Positions 24,248 through 32,782 of a stretch of 64,000 nucleotides of DNA are shown piece by piece (within the stretch, counting starts at the first letter, position 1; each line of letters begins with the position of its first letter). This stretch comes from Brachybacterium squillarum M-6-3. GTDB taxonomy: Bacteria > Actinomycetota > Actinomycetes > Actinomycetales > Dermabacteraceae. Below the pieces are notes generated by a model. The model was not told the DNA's origin and made no database searches. It saw nothing but the letters and a program-made list of their open reading frames with translations. The translations under genes and the position numbers were made by a program. Location: assembly GCF_000225825.1 (NCBI RefSeq), contig NZ_AGBX01000001.1, positions 434,001 to 498,000 on the forward strand. The letters are read 5' to 3'.

Positions 24248-26530
24248 TCAGGAAGCGGCGTTCACCCGGTCCAGGAAGGCCCGGATCTCCGCGGCCTCGT
24301 AGCCGCCGATGCCGGTGAAGCGACCGATCGGGATCTGCTCGGCCATCGTGCGCATGTCCGGGTCCTCGAACATCGCCGAGCCGGCAAGGAACTCCTCCAG
24401 CAGCGCCTCGCCTCCCGGCCGCGCAGCGATCTCCTGCGGGGTGGTGTCGACGGTGGCGGGCACCACCGGCTCGTCGCCGGCGAGCTGCTGCTCCGCGGAC
24501 AGCCGCAGGTCACGGCTGGAGGCGCCGAGCTCCACCCGGTAGGTGCCCCCTACCACGGCCCAGGAGTCGCTGCGCACGTCGCGGACCTGCAGCTCCTCGG
24601 CGGGGATGTCGATGGCCACCCGGGCCGACTCGCGGGGCTCGAGCTCCACCTCGGCGAAGCCCTTGAGTTCCCGCGGGGGCCGGGTGATCCTCGAATCGGG
24701 GACCGAGACGTAGGCCTGGACCACCTCGCGGCCGGCGCGGCGGCCGGTGTTGGTGATCGTCGCCTCGGCACGCAGCCCGCCGTCCTGCTCGGTGAGGGCG
24801 AGGTCCGCAAACGCGAAGGTGGTGAAGCTGAGACCGTGACCGAAGGGGAAGGCCACCTCGGTGCCGCGGGCGTCGAGGCCCCGGTACCCGACGAACAGGC
24901 CCTCGCCGTAGGTGACGGAGCCACGCTCGCCCGGGAAGTGCAGGGCGGAGGGCACGTCGAGCAGACGCAGCGGGATCGTCTCGGCGAGCTTGCCGGAGGG
25001 GTTCACCCGGCCGAACAGCACCTCGGCGGTGGCCTCGCCGCCGGCCTGGCCCAGCAGCCAGGCCTCCAGCAGCGCGGGCACGGAGCGCAGCACCGGCGAG
25101 AGGCGGATGGCGGAGCCGTTCGAGAGCACCACCACCACGCGGTCGTTCACGGCGAGCAGGTCCTCCAGCAGGCGCTCCTGGGCGGCGGGCAGCTCCATGT
25201 CGGTGCGGTCGAAGCCCTCGGACTCGACGTCCTCCCCGAGGCCGAGGAACAGCACCACGGTGCGAGCGCGCCCGGCGAGCGCCACGGCCTCCTCGCGCAG
25301 CGCGTCCCCCGCGGACTCGCCCTCGGTGCCGCCGGGAGCGAAGCCGCGGGCGAAGGGCACCTCCCCGGCGATCCCGCGGATCGCGTCGAGGGCGGTGCTG
25401 AGACGGGTGGGGTTCACGTGGGAGGAGCCGGCGCCCTGGTAGCGCGGGGTGGCGGCGAAGTCGCCGATCACGGCCAGCTGGGGACCTTCACCGGGGGTGG
25501 CCGCGGCGTCCGGCTCGGCCAGCGGGAGGATGCCGTCGTTGCCGAGCAGCACGATCGCCCGGCGGGCGGCCTCGAGCGCCACCCGATGGTGGGCCTCGAC
25601 GTCATAGCCGGTGCGCTCGTCGCGGTGGGCGGCGCCCTGACGCAGCAGCCGCACCACGGCCGCTGCGGCGCGGTCGAGGGCCTCGGCGGGCACCTTCCCC
25701 GCCTCGACGGCCGCGGCGAGCGCCTGCTCGGCCCCGGCGTCGGCGGGCATCTGCAGGTCCAGACCCGCGCTGACGGAGGCGGCGCGGTCGGTGACGGCGC
25801 CCCAGTCGGAGACCACCAGTCCCTCGAAGCCCCACTGCTCGCGCAGCACCTCGGAGAGCAGGAAGCGGTTCTGCGCCACCGAGGTGCCGCGCACGGAGTT
25901 GTACGAGCACATCACCGTCCAGGGCTGGGCGCGGGTGACCACGGCACGGAAGGCGCGCAGGTAGATCTCGTGCAGGGTGCGCTCGTCGACGGAGACGTCC
26001 ACCCGCATCCGGTCGGTCTCCTGGTTGTTCAGCGCGAAGTGCTTGACGGAGGTGCCGACGCCGGCCTCCTGCATCGCGCGCACGTAGGCGACGGCCATCT
26101 CGCCGGCCAGGTGCGGGTCCTCGGAGAAGTACTCGAAGTTGCGACCGCACAGCGGCGAGCGCTTGATGTTCATGCCGGGGCCGAGCACCACGGAGACGCC
26201 CTCGGCGAGGGCCTCCGCGGCGATCGCGCGGGCCACGGCGGCGGCGCTCTCGCGGCTCCAGGTGGCCGCCAGGCCCACGGCGGGTGGGAAGCAGGTGGCG
26301 GGCACCGAGTCGTGCAGGCCCAGGTGGTCGCCCTCGCCTTTCTGGGAGCGCAGGCCGTGGGGGCCGTCGCTGACCATCACCGGCTCCAGGCCCAGCGACG
26401 GGGCGCCGTGGGTGTGCCAGAAGTCGGCGCCGCCGGTCAGGGCGACCTTCTCGGCGGCGGGCAGTGCGGCGATCTCCGGATCGACGGGCCGAGCGGTGTC
26501 GGGTTCGGCGGCGGGCGTGGACGAGGGCAT
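24248..26530 (-). CDS. Glycoside hydrolase family 3 beta-glycosidase
   Basis: A 760-residue enzyme without a signal peptide, so probably cytoplasmic. The N-terminal TIM barrel contains the catalytic nucleophile Asp242 in GLVVSDWGA, the substrate-binding Lys163-His164 in SVKHFALNNQE and Arg-rich GRNFEYFSEDP. The second alpha/beta domain follows with LLGNDGILPL and GLGEDVESEGFDR, and a C-terminal fibronectin-III-like domain is visible in EVVQAYVSVPDSRITRPPRELKGF. The length and order fit beta-glucosidases, beta-xylosidases and arabinosidases of GH3. The GAAAGAG site lies seven bases before ATG 26530. It faces the sugar porter gene. Confidence 0.94.
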   Translation of the reverse strand: MPSSTPAAEPDTARPVDPEIAALPAAEKVALTGGADFWHTHGAPSLGLEPVMVSDGPHGLRSQKGEGDHLGLHDSVPATCFPPAVGLAATWSRESAAAVARAIAAEALAEGVSVVLGPGMNIKRSPLCGRNFEYFSEDPHLAGEMAVAYVRAMQEAGVGTSVKHFALNNQETDRMRVDVSVDERTLHEIYLRAFRAVVTRAQPWTVMCSYNSVRGTSVAQNRFLLSEVLREQWGFEGLVVSDWGAVTDRAASVSAGLDLQMPADAGAEQALAAAVEAGKVPAEALDRAAAAVVRLLRQGAAHRDERTGYDVEAHHRVALEAARRAIVLLGNDGILPLAEPDAAATPGEGPQLAVIGDFAATPRYQGAGSSHVNPTRLSTALDAIRGIAGEVPFARGFAPGGTEGESAGDALREEAVALAGRARTVVLFLGLGEDVESEGFDRTDMELPAAQERLLEDLLAVNDRVVVVLSNGSAIRLSPVLRSVPALLEAWLLGQAGGEATAEVLFGRVNPSGKLAETIPLRLLDVPSALHFPGERGSVTYGEGLFVGYRGLDARGTEVAFPFGHGLSFTTFAFADLALTEQDGGLRAEATITNTGRRAGREVVQAYVSVPDSRITRPPRELKGFAEVELEPRESARVAIDIPAEELQVRDVRSDSWAVVGGTYRVELGASSRDLRLSAEQQLAGDEPVVPATVDTTPQEIAARPGGEALLEEFLAGSAMFEDPDMRTMAEQIPIGRFTGIGGYEAAEIRAFLDRVNAAS

Positions 26531-26635
26531 CGGTGCTCTTTCGAGGGGTCCGGTGGGATGTGGCCGACGCTACTCCCCGGCCCCGGCATCCGGCCGGTAC
26601 CCTCGTTCGTCGGCCCGGTCCGGCACACTGGGGGC

Positions 26636-27598
26636 ATGCGTGATACCTCGGATCCCCGCGTCGCCGTCTACCTGGACTTCGACAACATCGTCATGTCCTG
26701 GTACGACCGCGTCCACGGGCGCAATGCATACTCGCGGGACCGGCAGCGGATCGCGGAGGACCCGACGGAGCCGGAGGTCGCCGCGCGGTTGGCCGCCGCC
26801 ACGGTCGACATCGGCGCGATCCTCGACTACGCGGCGAGCTTCGGCTCCCTCATGCTCACCCGCGCCTACGCGGACTGGTCCTCCCCCGTGAACGCGGAGT
26901 ACCGCTCGCAGCTCGTGGCGCGCGCCGTGGACCTGGTCCAGCTCTTCCCCGCCGCGGCCTACGCGAAGAACGGCGCGGACATCCGCCTGGCGGTGGACAC
27001 CGTGGAGGACCTCTTCCGCACCCCGGACATCACCCACGTGGTGATCGTCAGCGGCGACTCGGACTACGTCCCCCTCGCGCAGCGCGCCAAGCGGCTGGGC
27101 CGCTACGTGGTGGCCGTCGGCGTGGCCGGCTCGACCGCGAAGTCCCTGGCCGCGGCCTGCGACGAGTTCGGCTCCTACAACACCCTGCCCGGGGTGACCC
27201 TGCCGGAGACCGAGAGCGGCGGCGGCTCCGGGAAACGCGGGCGCGGCGGACGCTCCCGCGGCGGCCGGGGAGGGCAGGAGCAGGCCTCCGAGCAGGCCAC
27301 CGGCTCTCCCGCCGAGGAGACCACGCTCGAGGACGGCGGCGAGACCGGGGACGACCCGCAGGTGGCCGCCACCCGGCTGCTGTCCCGCGCGCTGCAGCTC
27401 GGCAACCGGGACGACGCCGAGTGGCTGCACAGCTCCGCGGTGAAGGAGTACATGCGGCGCATGGATCCCTCCTTCAGCGAGAAGGAGCTGGGCTTCCGCT
27501 CGTTCTCGGCGTTCCTCAAGGCGAACGACCAGATCGTGGAGCTGGAGGAGACCGGTCACGAGCGCCTGGTGCGGGCCCGGGAGACCGAGGACGCCTGA
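26636..27598 (+). CDS. NYN domain ribonuclease-like protein with C-terminal OST-HTH/LOTUS domain
   Basis: A 320-residue cytoplasmic protein. Residues 8-170 form an NYN (PIN-like nuclease) domain of the LabA/YaiI type. Acidic catalytic residues are visible at Asp14 and Asp16 (YLDFDN), Asp121 (LAVDTVEDL) and Asp141/Asp143 (VIVSGDSDYVPLAQ). A Gly/Arg-rich, RGG-like linker (about 190-225) follows. Residues about 245-318 resemble an OST-HTH/LOTUS RNA-binding domain (DDAEWLHSSAVKEYMRRMDPSF, GFRSFSAFLKANDQIVELEE). The combination suggests metal-dependent RNA cleavage guided by RNA binding; no substrate is known. The ATG at 26636 lacks a strong ribosome-binding site and may be leaderless. It is divergent from GH3 without an evident functional link. 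Confidence 0.88.
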   Translation: MRDTSDPRVAVYLDFDNIVMSWYDRVHGRNAYSRDRQRIAEDPTEPEVAARLAAATVDIGAILDYAASFGSLMLTRAYADWSSPVNAEYRSQLVARAVDLVQLFPAAAYAKNGADIRLAVDTVEDLFRTPDITHVVIVSGDSDYVPLAQRAKRLGRYVVAVGVAGSTAKSLAAACDEFGSYNTLPGVTLPETESGGGSGKRGRGGRSRGGRGGQEQASEQATGSPAEETTLEDGGETGDDPQVAATRLLSRALQLGNRDDAEWLHSSAVKEYMRRMDPSFSEKELGFRSFSAFLKANDQIVELEETGHERLVRARETEDA

Positions 27599-27605
27599 CG
27601 GACCT

Positions 27606-27634
27606 TGCCCGGTCCGTCGCCCCCGGACCGGGCA
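27606..27634 (+). terminator. Hairpin after the NYN-LOTUS gene
   Basis: A perfect 11-bp stem (27606-27616 and 27624-27634, 7-base loop) follows the stop by seven bases. It also faces the leftward sugar-isomerase operon. Confidence 0.75.
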
Positions 27635-27723
27635 TCACACCCGCCCTGACGTGCGTGGGGAACGCCGGACCGGGCGCGAGGGCTCTGCGCGGAGGGCTCA
27701 GGCGTGGAACTCAGGCGCGGGAC

Positions 27724-28567
27724 TCAGGCGTGGGGCAGCACCAGCTCGCGGTAGCGCTCGGCGATGATGCCGATGGCCTCGCGGGCCGGAGTCGCCCAGA
27801 TGTCCTCGCGGAAGATCTCCACCTCGATGGGTCCGGTGTAGCCGGCCTCGGCCACCATCGCGGTGATCGCGGGGAAGTCGATGTAGCCGTCGCCCATGTA
27901 GCCCCGGGAGTGCAGGGCCTCCGAGGCCAGCGGCAGGTTCCAGTCGCACACCTGGTATCCGAGCAGCCGTCCGGTCCGACCGGCGCGGGCCACGGAGGCG
28001 GCGAGCTGCGGGTCCCACCACACGTGGTAGGTGTCCACGATGACGCCGACGGCCTCGCTGCCGACCTCCTCGGCGATGTCCAGCGCCTGCCCGGTGGTGG
28101 AGACGACGCCGCGGTCGGCCGCGAAGATCGGGTGCATCGGCTCGATGGCCAGGCGCACCCCGGCCTCCTCCGCGTGCGGGGCGAGGTCGGCGATGTTCTC
28201 GACGACGCGGCGGCGGGCGGCCGCCACGTCCTTGTCCTCGCGGGTGAGGCCGCCGACCACCAGCATTAGCACGTCGGTGCCCAGGCCCACGGCCTCCTCG
28301 ATGGCGCGGCGGTTGTCCTCCAGGGCGGCGGCACGGTCGCCCGGGTCGGCGGCGGTGAAGAAGCCGCCGCGGCAGAGGCTGGTGACCCTCAGGCCGGCAT
28401 CATCTGCCAGTCGGCGCACCTCGGCCAGGCCGTGCTCGGCGACGTCCTTGCCGCCACAGCCCGACGCCCTCGATGCCGTGCTGCCGAGTGGTGGCGAGGA
28501 ACTCCGGCAGCGGGGTGGTCCGACAGGACCAGCGGTAGATGGAGAGCCGCGGCGCGGTGGCGGTCAT
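27724..28567 (-). pseudogene. Sugar phosphate isomerase/epimerase (TIM barrel), frameshifted
   Basis: The frame is that of a 280-residue xylose-isomerase-like TIM barrel (IolE/IolI group), but one extra base at about 28450 breaks it. The first 40 residues (MTATAPRLSIYRWSCRTTPL...GVGLWR) lie in one frame and the rest (KDVAEHGLAEVRRLADDAG to RELVLPHA) in another. Metal-ligand positions are visible in the second part: Glu in AIEPMHP, Asp in VIVDTYHVWWD, and Glu in PIEVEIF. The ATG at 28567 overlaps the upstream DUF993 stop (ATGA), which fixes the start. Its partners are DUF993 and a Gfo/Idh oxidoreductase, a recurrent actinobacterial sugar-catabolic set; all three are damaged here. Confidence 0.85.
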
Positions 28568-29867
28568 CGTCCGGCCTTCCCGGCCGCGGGGTGGGCCTCC
28601 ACCTCGTCGCCGACCAGGTCGACGCCGGCCACGTCGTAGCCCGCCAGCGCCAGCATCCCGTGCCAGCGCTCGGCGGCGAGCTGAGGGTCCTCGAGGTTGC
28701 CGGTGGCGGCGGCCAGCTCGATGGTGCGGGAGAGGTGCGGCAGGCCGCGGGCGGCGTGCATCCCGCCGACCATGCTGAAGGCCTGCTGATGGCCGTTCAG
28801 CCAGGCAAGGAAGGCGACCCCGGTCTTGTAGTGGTAGGTGGGGGCGGAGAAGACGTGGAGGGCCAGCTGCTCGGCGTCGTCGAGGATGCGGCGGGCCTCA
28901 GCCGGGTCCCCGGCGTCGAGGGCCTGGATGGCGGCGGAGGCCGCGGGGGCGGTGGCGGCGAAGGCTCCGAGCAGGGCGTGGCTGAACTCCCCGGTCGGCA
29001 CCGTGCCGTCCGCGGCCGCGCCGGTGCCGTCTCCGAAGATCAGCGGGGAGAAGTGGAAGTCGTCGCCGGTGAGCATGAGGACGCCCTCGGGCAGGCGCCC
29101 GCGCACGGCGATCTCCGCGGCGTCGTCCAGCAGGCTCATCTTCACCCCGCGCACCCGCCCGGGCACGGCGGCAATGATCCGCAGCAGGGTCTCGCCGGCC
29201 TCGGCGGAGTCGGAGGAGCCGAAATAGCCCTCCAGCTGGGGGTCGAAGGCGGTGCCGAGCCAGTGCAGCACCACCGGCGCCGTGGCGGACTCCAGCACCT
29301 GCCGGTAGACCTCTTCGTAGTCGGCGGCGGAGCGGGCAGCGCGGGCCAGGTGCCGCGAGGCCATCAGCACGGCCCCCGCCCCCGTCGCCTCGGTGGCCGC
29401 GAGCTGCTCGCGGTAGGCGGCGACGATCTCCTCCAGCGAGAGCTCGTGCTCCTCACGCTGGTCGGTGGAGACCCCGGCCACCACCAGGTCGCTGACCTGC
29501 GCGCCCTCGGGGAAGACGGCGGCCACGTCGGGTTCGGTGAGGGCCTGCCGCGCCGCCTCGGCACTGCGGGAGATCAGCTCGCGGGTCGCCGCGGGGTCCA
29601 GGCCCATGTTCCGCTGCGCGGTGTCAACGCATCGGCCACGCCCAGGCCGCGGCGCCACATGGTGCGGCGGAAGGCGAGGGTGGCGTCCCAGTCGATGTCG
29701 GCGGGGGCGCCGGGGGTGTTGTCCCCGGCCGCCTGCGGGATCACGTGCACCGCGGCGTAGACGGTCCGGGAGCGCAGCGGAGCCGTCGGCGGCGCGAAGG
29801 CGGCGGCCTCCGGCAGGGGCACGCCGCGCAGGGAGCCGTCCTCGGCCAGCAGGGTCACACGGGTCAT
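28564..29867 (-). pseudogene. DUF993 (dihydrodipicolinate synthase-like) protein, frameshifted
   Basis: The N-terminal 80 residues (MTRVTLLAEDGSLRGVPLP to MWRRGLGVADAL) and the remaining 345 residues (DTAQRNMGLDPAATREL to the end) are in different frames. They join if one G is restored near 29625 (TTGAC for TTGGAC). The whole protein belongs to DUF993, a TIM-barrel family related to DapA-type lyases with no established reaction; VVLHWLGTAFDP and GVKMSLLDDAAE mark the barrel, with a candidate Schiff-base Lys in the latter. The ATG at 29867 has a strong GGAGGTG site. Coupling to the downstream isomerase is by ATGA. Whether the lesion is biological or a read error cannot be decided here. Confidence 0.85.
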
Positions 29868-29869
29868 AT

Positions 29870-31605
29870 TCACACCTCCGTCAGCGGGTCCAGGGCGATG
29901 CGGCGGCCCTGCTCGGCGCTGGCCAGGACGGTCTCGGCGAGTCGCATGCCGCGGGCGCCGGAGAGGAAGTCGTAGGGGTAGGGCTCCCCGGCGGCGACGT
30001 GGCGCAGGAAGTCCTCCCACTGCACCTTGAAGCCCTTGTCGAAGACCTCGTTGTCGGGCACCTCGATCCAGTCGGCGTAGTAGTCGTGCCCGTCGGCCAC
30101 ATCGGGGTTCCACACCGGCTTGGGGGTCGCCTCGCGCGGCTGGACGCGGGCGCCGTGCAGGCCCACCACGGCGGAGCCCTTGGTGCCGTCCACCTGGAAC
30201 TCGACCAGCTCGCCGCGGTGCACGCGCACGTCCCAGCTGGAGTTCATCTGCACCACCACGCCGTTCTCGAGGCGGAAGATCCCGTAGGCGGCGTCGTCGG
30301 CGGTGGCGGCGTACTCCCGGCCCTGCTCGTCCCAGCGGCGGTCGATGTGGGTGGCGGTCTGCGCGTAGACGTCGACGATGCGGCCGAAGAGGTCCTCGAT
30401 GACGTAGTTCCAGTGCGGGAACATGTCGACCACGATGCCGCCGCCGTCCTCGGCGCGGTAGTTCCAGGAGGGGCGCTGCGCCTCCTGCCAGCCGCCCTCG
30501 TACACCCAGTAGCCGAACTCGCCGCGCACCGAGAGGATCTCCCCGAAGAAGCCGGAGGCGATCAGGCGGCGCAGCTTGAGCAGGCCGGGCAGGTAGAGCT
30601 TGTCGTGCACGACGCCGTTGAGGGTGCCGGCCTGCTGGGCCGGGCGGGCCAGCTCGAGGGCGTCGGCGAAGGTCTCGGCGGTGGGCTTCTCGGCGTAGAC
30701 GGCCTTGCCGGCGGCGATGGCCTGCTTGATGTTGGCGACGCGGAGGGGGGTGACCAGCGCGTCGAAGTAGACCTCGAAGCCCGGCTCGGCGAGGGCCTCC
30801 TCCAGGGAGGTGGTCCAGCGGGCGATGCCGTGGTGCTCGGCGACGGTGCGCAGCTTCTCCTCGTTGCGGCCCACCAGCAGCAGCTCTGGCAGCAGGCCGG
30901 GCACGATGTTGCAGGGGCAGTGCGGCAGGGCGGCGATGCTGGCGGCGAAGGAGGAGAGGTAGGTGGCGACGAGCGCCCCGGCCACATCCTCGTCGGCGGC
31001 GGCGAGCATCAGGGCCACCGCTCCCCCGCCGGAGCCCCCGGCCACCGCCACCCGCGCCGGGTCCACCCCGGGCTGGCCGCGCAGGGCGGCGACCGCGGCG
31101 GCGGCGTCGGCCACCCTCCTGCCCAGCACGGGCCGGCCGTGCAGGCCGAAGCGGGCGGCGTCGACGCGACAGCTGGACTCCTCGGGCGGGCCCACCGGTC
31201 CGGTGCGGCGGGACCCGAAGCTGATCATCTCGGGACACAGCACCGTCACCCCGGCCGCCGCCAGGTCGTGGGCGAGGCCGTGGTGGTAGCCGTCCTCCCG
31301 GTCCACGAGCCCCACGATGCCCGGACCGTGCCCAGCCACGAGCACCATCCCGGCACCGGTGTCCCGCTCGGGGGCAGGTCGCAGCAGCAGGGCCGGGATG
31401 TCGCCGTCCGCGGGGTGGCCGCCGCCTCCCGGCGCCCCCACGACCACACGCACCCCGAGCAGGCCGTCACCGCGGTCCCGGGACGGGTCCGGCAGCAGTT
31501 CGGCGGCGGATCCGGCGACGGACTCCTCCGGTTCCAGCGCCAGCCGCTCCCGCAGCGGCGCGCGGCGGAGCGCTTCGGGAGGTCCGTGGGGGACGTGAGG
31601 GGCAT
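29870..31605 (-). pseudogene. Fused remnant of an alpha/beta hydrolase and a Gfo/Idh/MocA oxidoreductase
   Basis: The leftward frame from 31453 reads first as an alpha/beta hydrolase of the acetyl-xylan-esterase/dienelactone type: HGPGIVGLVD loop, VLCPEMISFGSR, and nucleophile Ser in VAGGSGGGAVALM. At about 30885-30900 (PGLLPELLLVGRN) it turns without a stop into a Gfo/Idh/MocA oxidoreductase that lacks its N-terminal NAD-binding Rossmann strand. The second part keeps the catalytic EKP in VYAEKPTAE and the C-terminal sheet. The hydrolase has lost its C-terminal catalytic Asp/His region. ATG 31605, with GAGG upstream, is the probable original start; a missing base near 31572 separates it from the main frame. 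Neither half can be active as written. Confidence 0.8.
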
Positions 31606-31640
31606 CGTCGACCTCGATCTCTGGGCAGGCGCGGGGCGCG

Positions 31641-31667
31641 CTGGTCGGGGCGGGGCGCCCCGACCAG
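31641..31667 (-). terminator. Hairpin terminator after the DUF1206 gene
   Basis: A perfect 12-bp stem (31641-31652 and 31656-31667) with a 3-base loop lies downstream of the leftward DUF1206 gene and upstream of the hydrolase start. It separates the two transcription units. Confidence 0.8.
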
Positions 31668-31726
31668 GGGGATCAGGATGCCCCGGAGGGTCGTCCCGGC
31701 CCGGCGGTTGCCGCCGCTGGCAGGCC

Positions 31727-32668
31727 TCACATGTCCGCGAAGCGCATGCGGAAGAAGCAGTGGACGCCGTAGAGCACCAGGCCCGCCCCGACCAGGGTCA
31801 GCAGGATGCCTCCGGCGGGCAGCGAGGCCATGCTCTTCAGGGCACCGTCGAGCCCGGCCGCCTTCTCGGGGTCCGCCCGGACGGCCGCCCAGCCGAGCAG
31901 CACCCCGACCGCGGCGAGCGCGACGCCCTTGGCGACGTAGCCCGCGACGCCGCTGACCGTCACCGCGGTGCCGACGGGGTGGTGCCCGGTGTGCTCGAGG
32001 TCCCGGACGAAGCGTCGGGTGGCCCCCTTGACCACGTGATGCCCGCCGATCGCGATGACGACCAACCCGCCGCCCGCCACGGCGAGCCGTCCGACCGGCG
32101 ACTGCATCAGGGCGGCCGTGAGCTCCGTGGTCTGCTGCCCCGATCCGCCGCTGCCGCCGAGGGCGAAGCGCAGCGCGGTCGCGGCGAGCACCAGGTAGAC
32201 GACGGCCTTGGCCAGGTGACGGGCCGCGCCGATCATCGCCTCGCGCCGCTCGGAGGCGCAGCGCGCCCCGAACCAGGCGGTGGCCGTCTGCCACAGCGCC
32301 AGGGCGATCATCGCGACGCCGCCGACGCCGAGCAGGAAGCTCCCGCCGGGAACCTCCGAGAAGGCCCGCAGCGCCCCGGTCTGATCGGCCTCGCCGCCGG
32401 AGTCGGTGAGGGCGAGGCGCACGGCGATCCCGCCGATCATGATGTGCACGAGGCCGTTCATGGCGTGGCCCACCCGCGCCACGCCCTCGAAGGCGGGGTG
32501 GTCGGTGACCTTCTCCGCGCCGTCCTCGACGCTGCGCGCAGCCTCCTGGGCCCGGTCGCCGAGGTCGTCCGCCGAGCTCTCCCCCGCGTCGTCCGCCGAG
32601 GCGCTCCCCGCGGCATTGCTCACGGCATCGTCCTCCGTCCGACCCTGCCGGCCCCGGCTGCTCACCAT
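31727..32668 (-). CDS. DUF1206 domain-containing membrane protein
   Basis: A 313-residue protein with an acidic N-terminal region (about 65 residues) and six hydrophobic segments arranged as three two-helix DUF1206 repeats. The repeat hallmarks are ARVGHAMNGLVHIMIGGIAVRLAL, ARHLAKAVVYLVLAATALRFALG and SGVAGYVAKGVALAAVGVLLGW, each followed by a G/A-rich helix ending in a short basic or aromatic loop. The function of the family is unknown. ATG 32668 has GGAGG eight bases before it; the GTG at 32692 is less likely. It is flanked by terminators on both sides, so it is monocistronic. No lesion is seen despite the broken neighbours. Confidence 0.9.
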   Translation of the reverse strand: MVSSRGRQGRTEDDAVSNAAGSASADDAGESSADDLGDRAQEAARSVEDGAEKVTDHPAFEGVARVGHAMNGLVHIMIGGIAVRLALTDSGGEADQTGALRAFSEVPGGSFLLGVGGVAMIALALWQTATAWFGARCASERREAMIGAARHLAKAVVYLVLAATALRFALGGSGGSGQQTTELTAALMQSPVGRLAVAGGGLVVIAIGGHHVVKGATRRFVRDLEHTGHHPVGTAVTVSGVAGYVAKGVALAAVGVLLGWAAVRADPEKAAGLDGALKSMASLPAGGILLTLVGAGLVLYGVHCFFRMRFADM

Positions 32669-32726
32669 CGCCACGCCCTCCCGCCCTCTCACGTCCGCAC
32701 GGCCACAGTGAACACCAGACAGCGCG

Positions 32727-32769
32727 AGGGCGGTGCCGGATCCCCGGGATCGGGGTCCGGCACCGCCCT
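32727..32769 (-). terminator. putP terminator
   Basis: A perfect 14-bp outer stem (32727-32740 and 32756-32769), with a further CCCC/GGGG pairing inside, lies directly after the leftward putP stop. Confidence 0.85.
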
Positions 32770-32782
32770 GCGGTGCGATGGC

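Noticed and set aside
29870-31453. Hydrolase-oxidoreductase frame as a genuine bifunctional enzyme
   Set aside because: Both halves lack essential parts (catalytic Asp/His of the hydrolase, NAD-binding strand of the oxidoreductase), so a functional fusion is unlikely.
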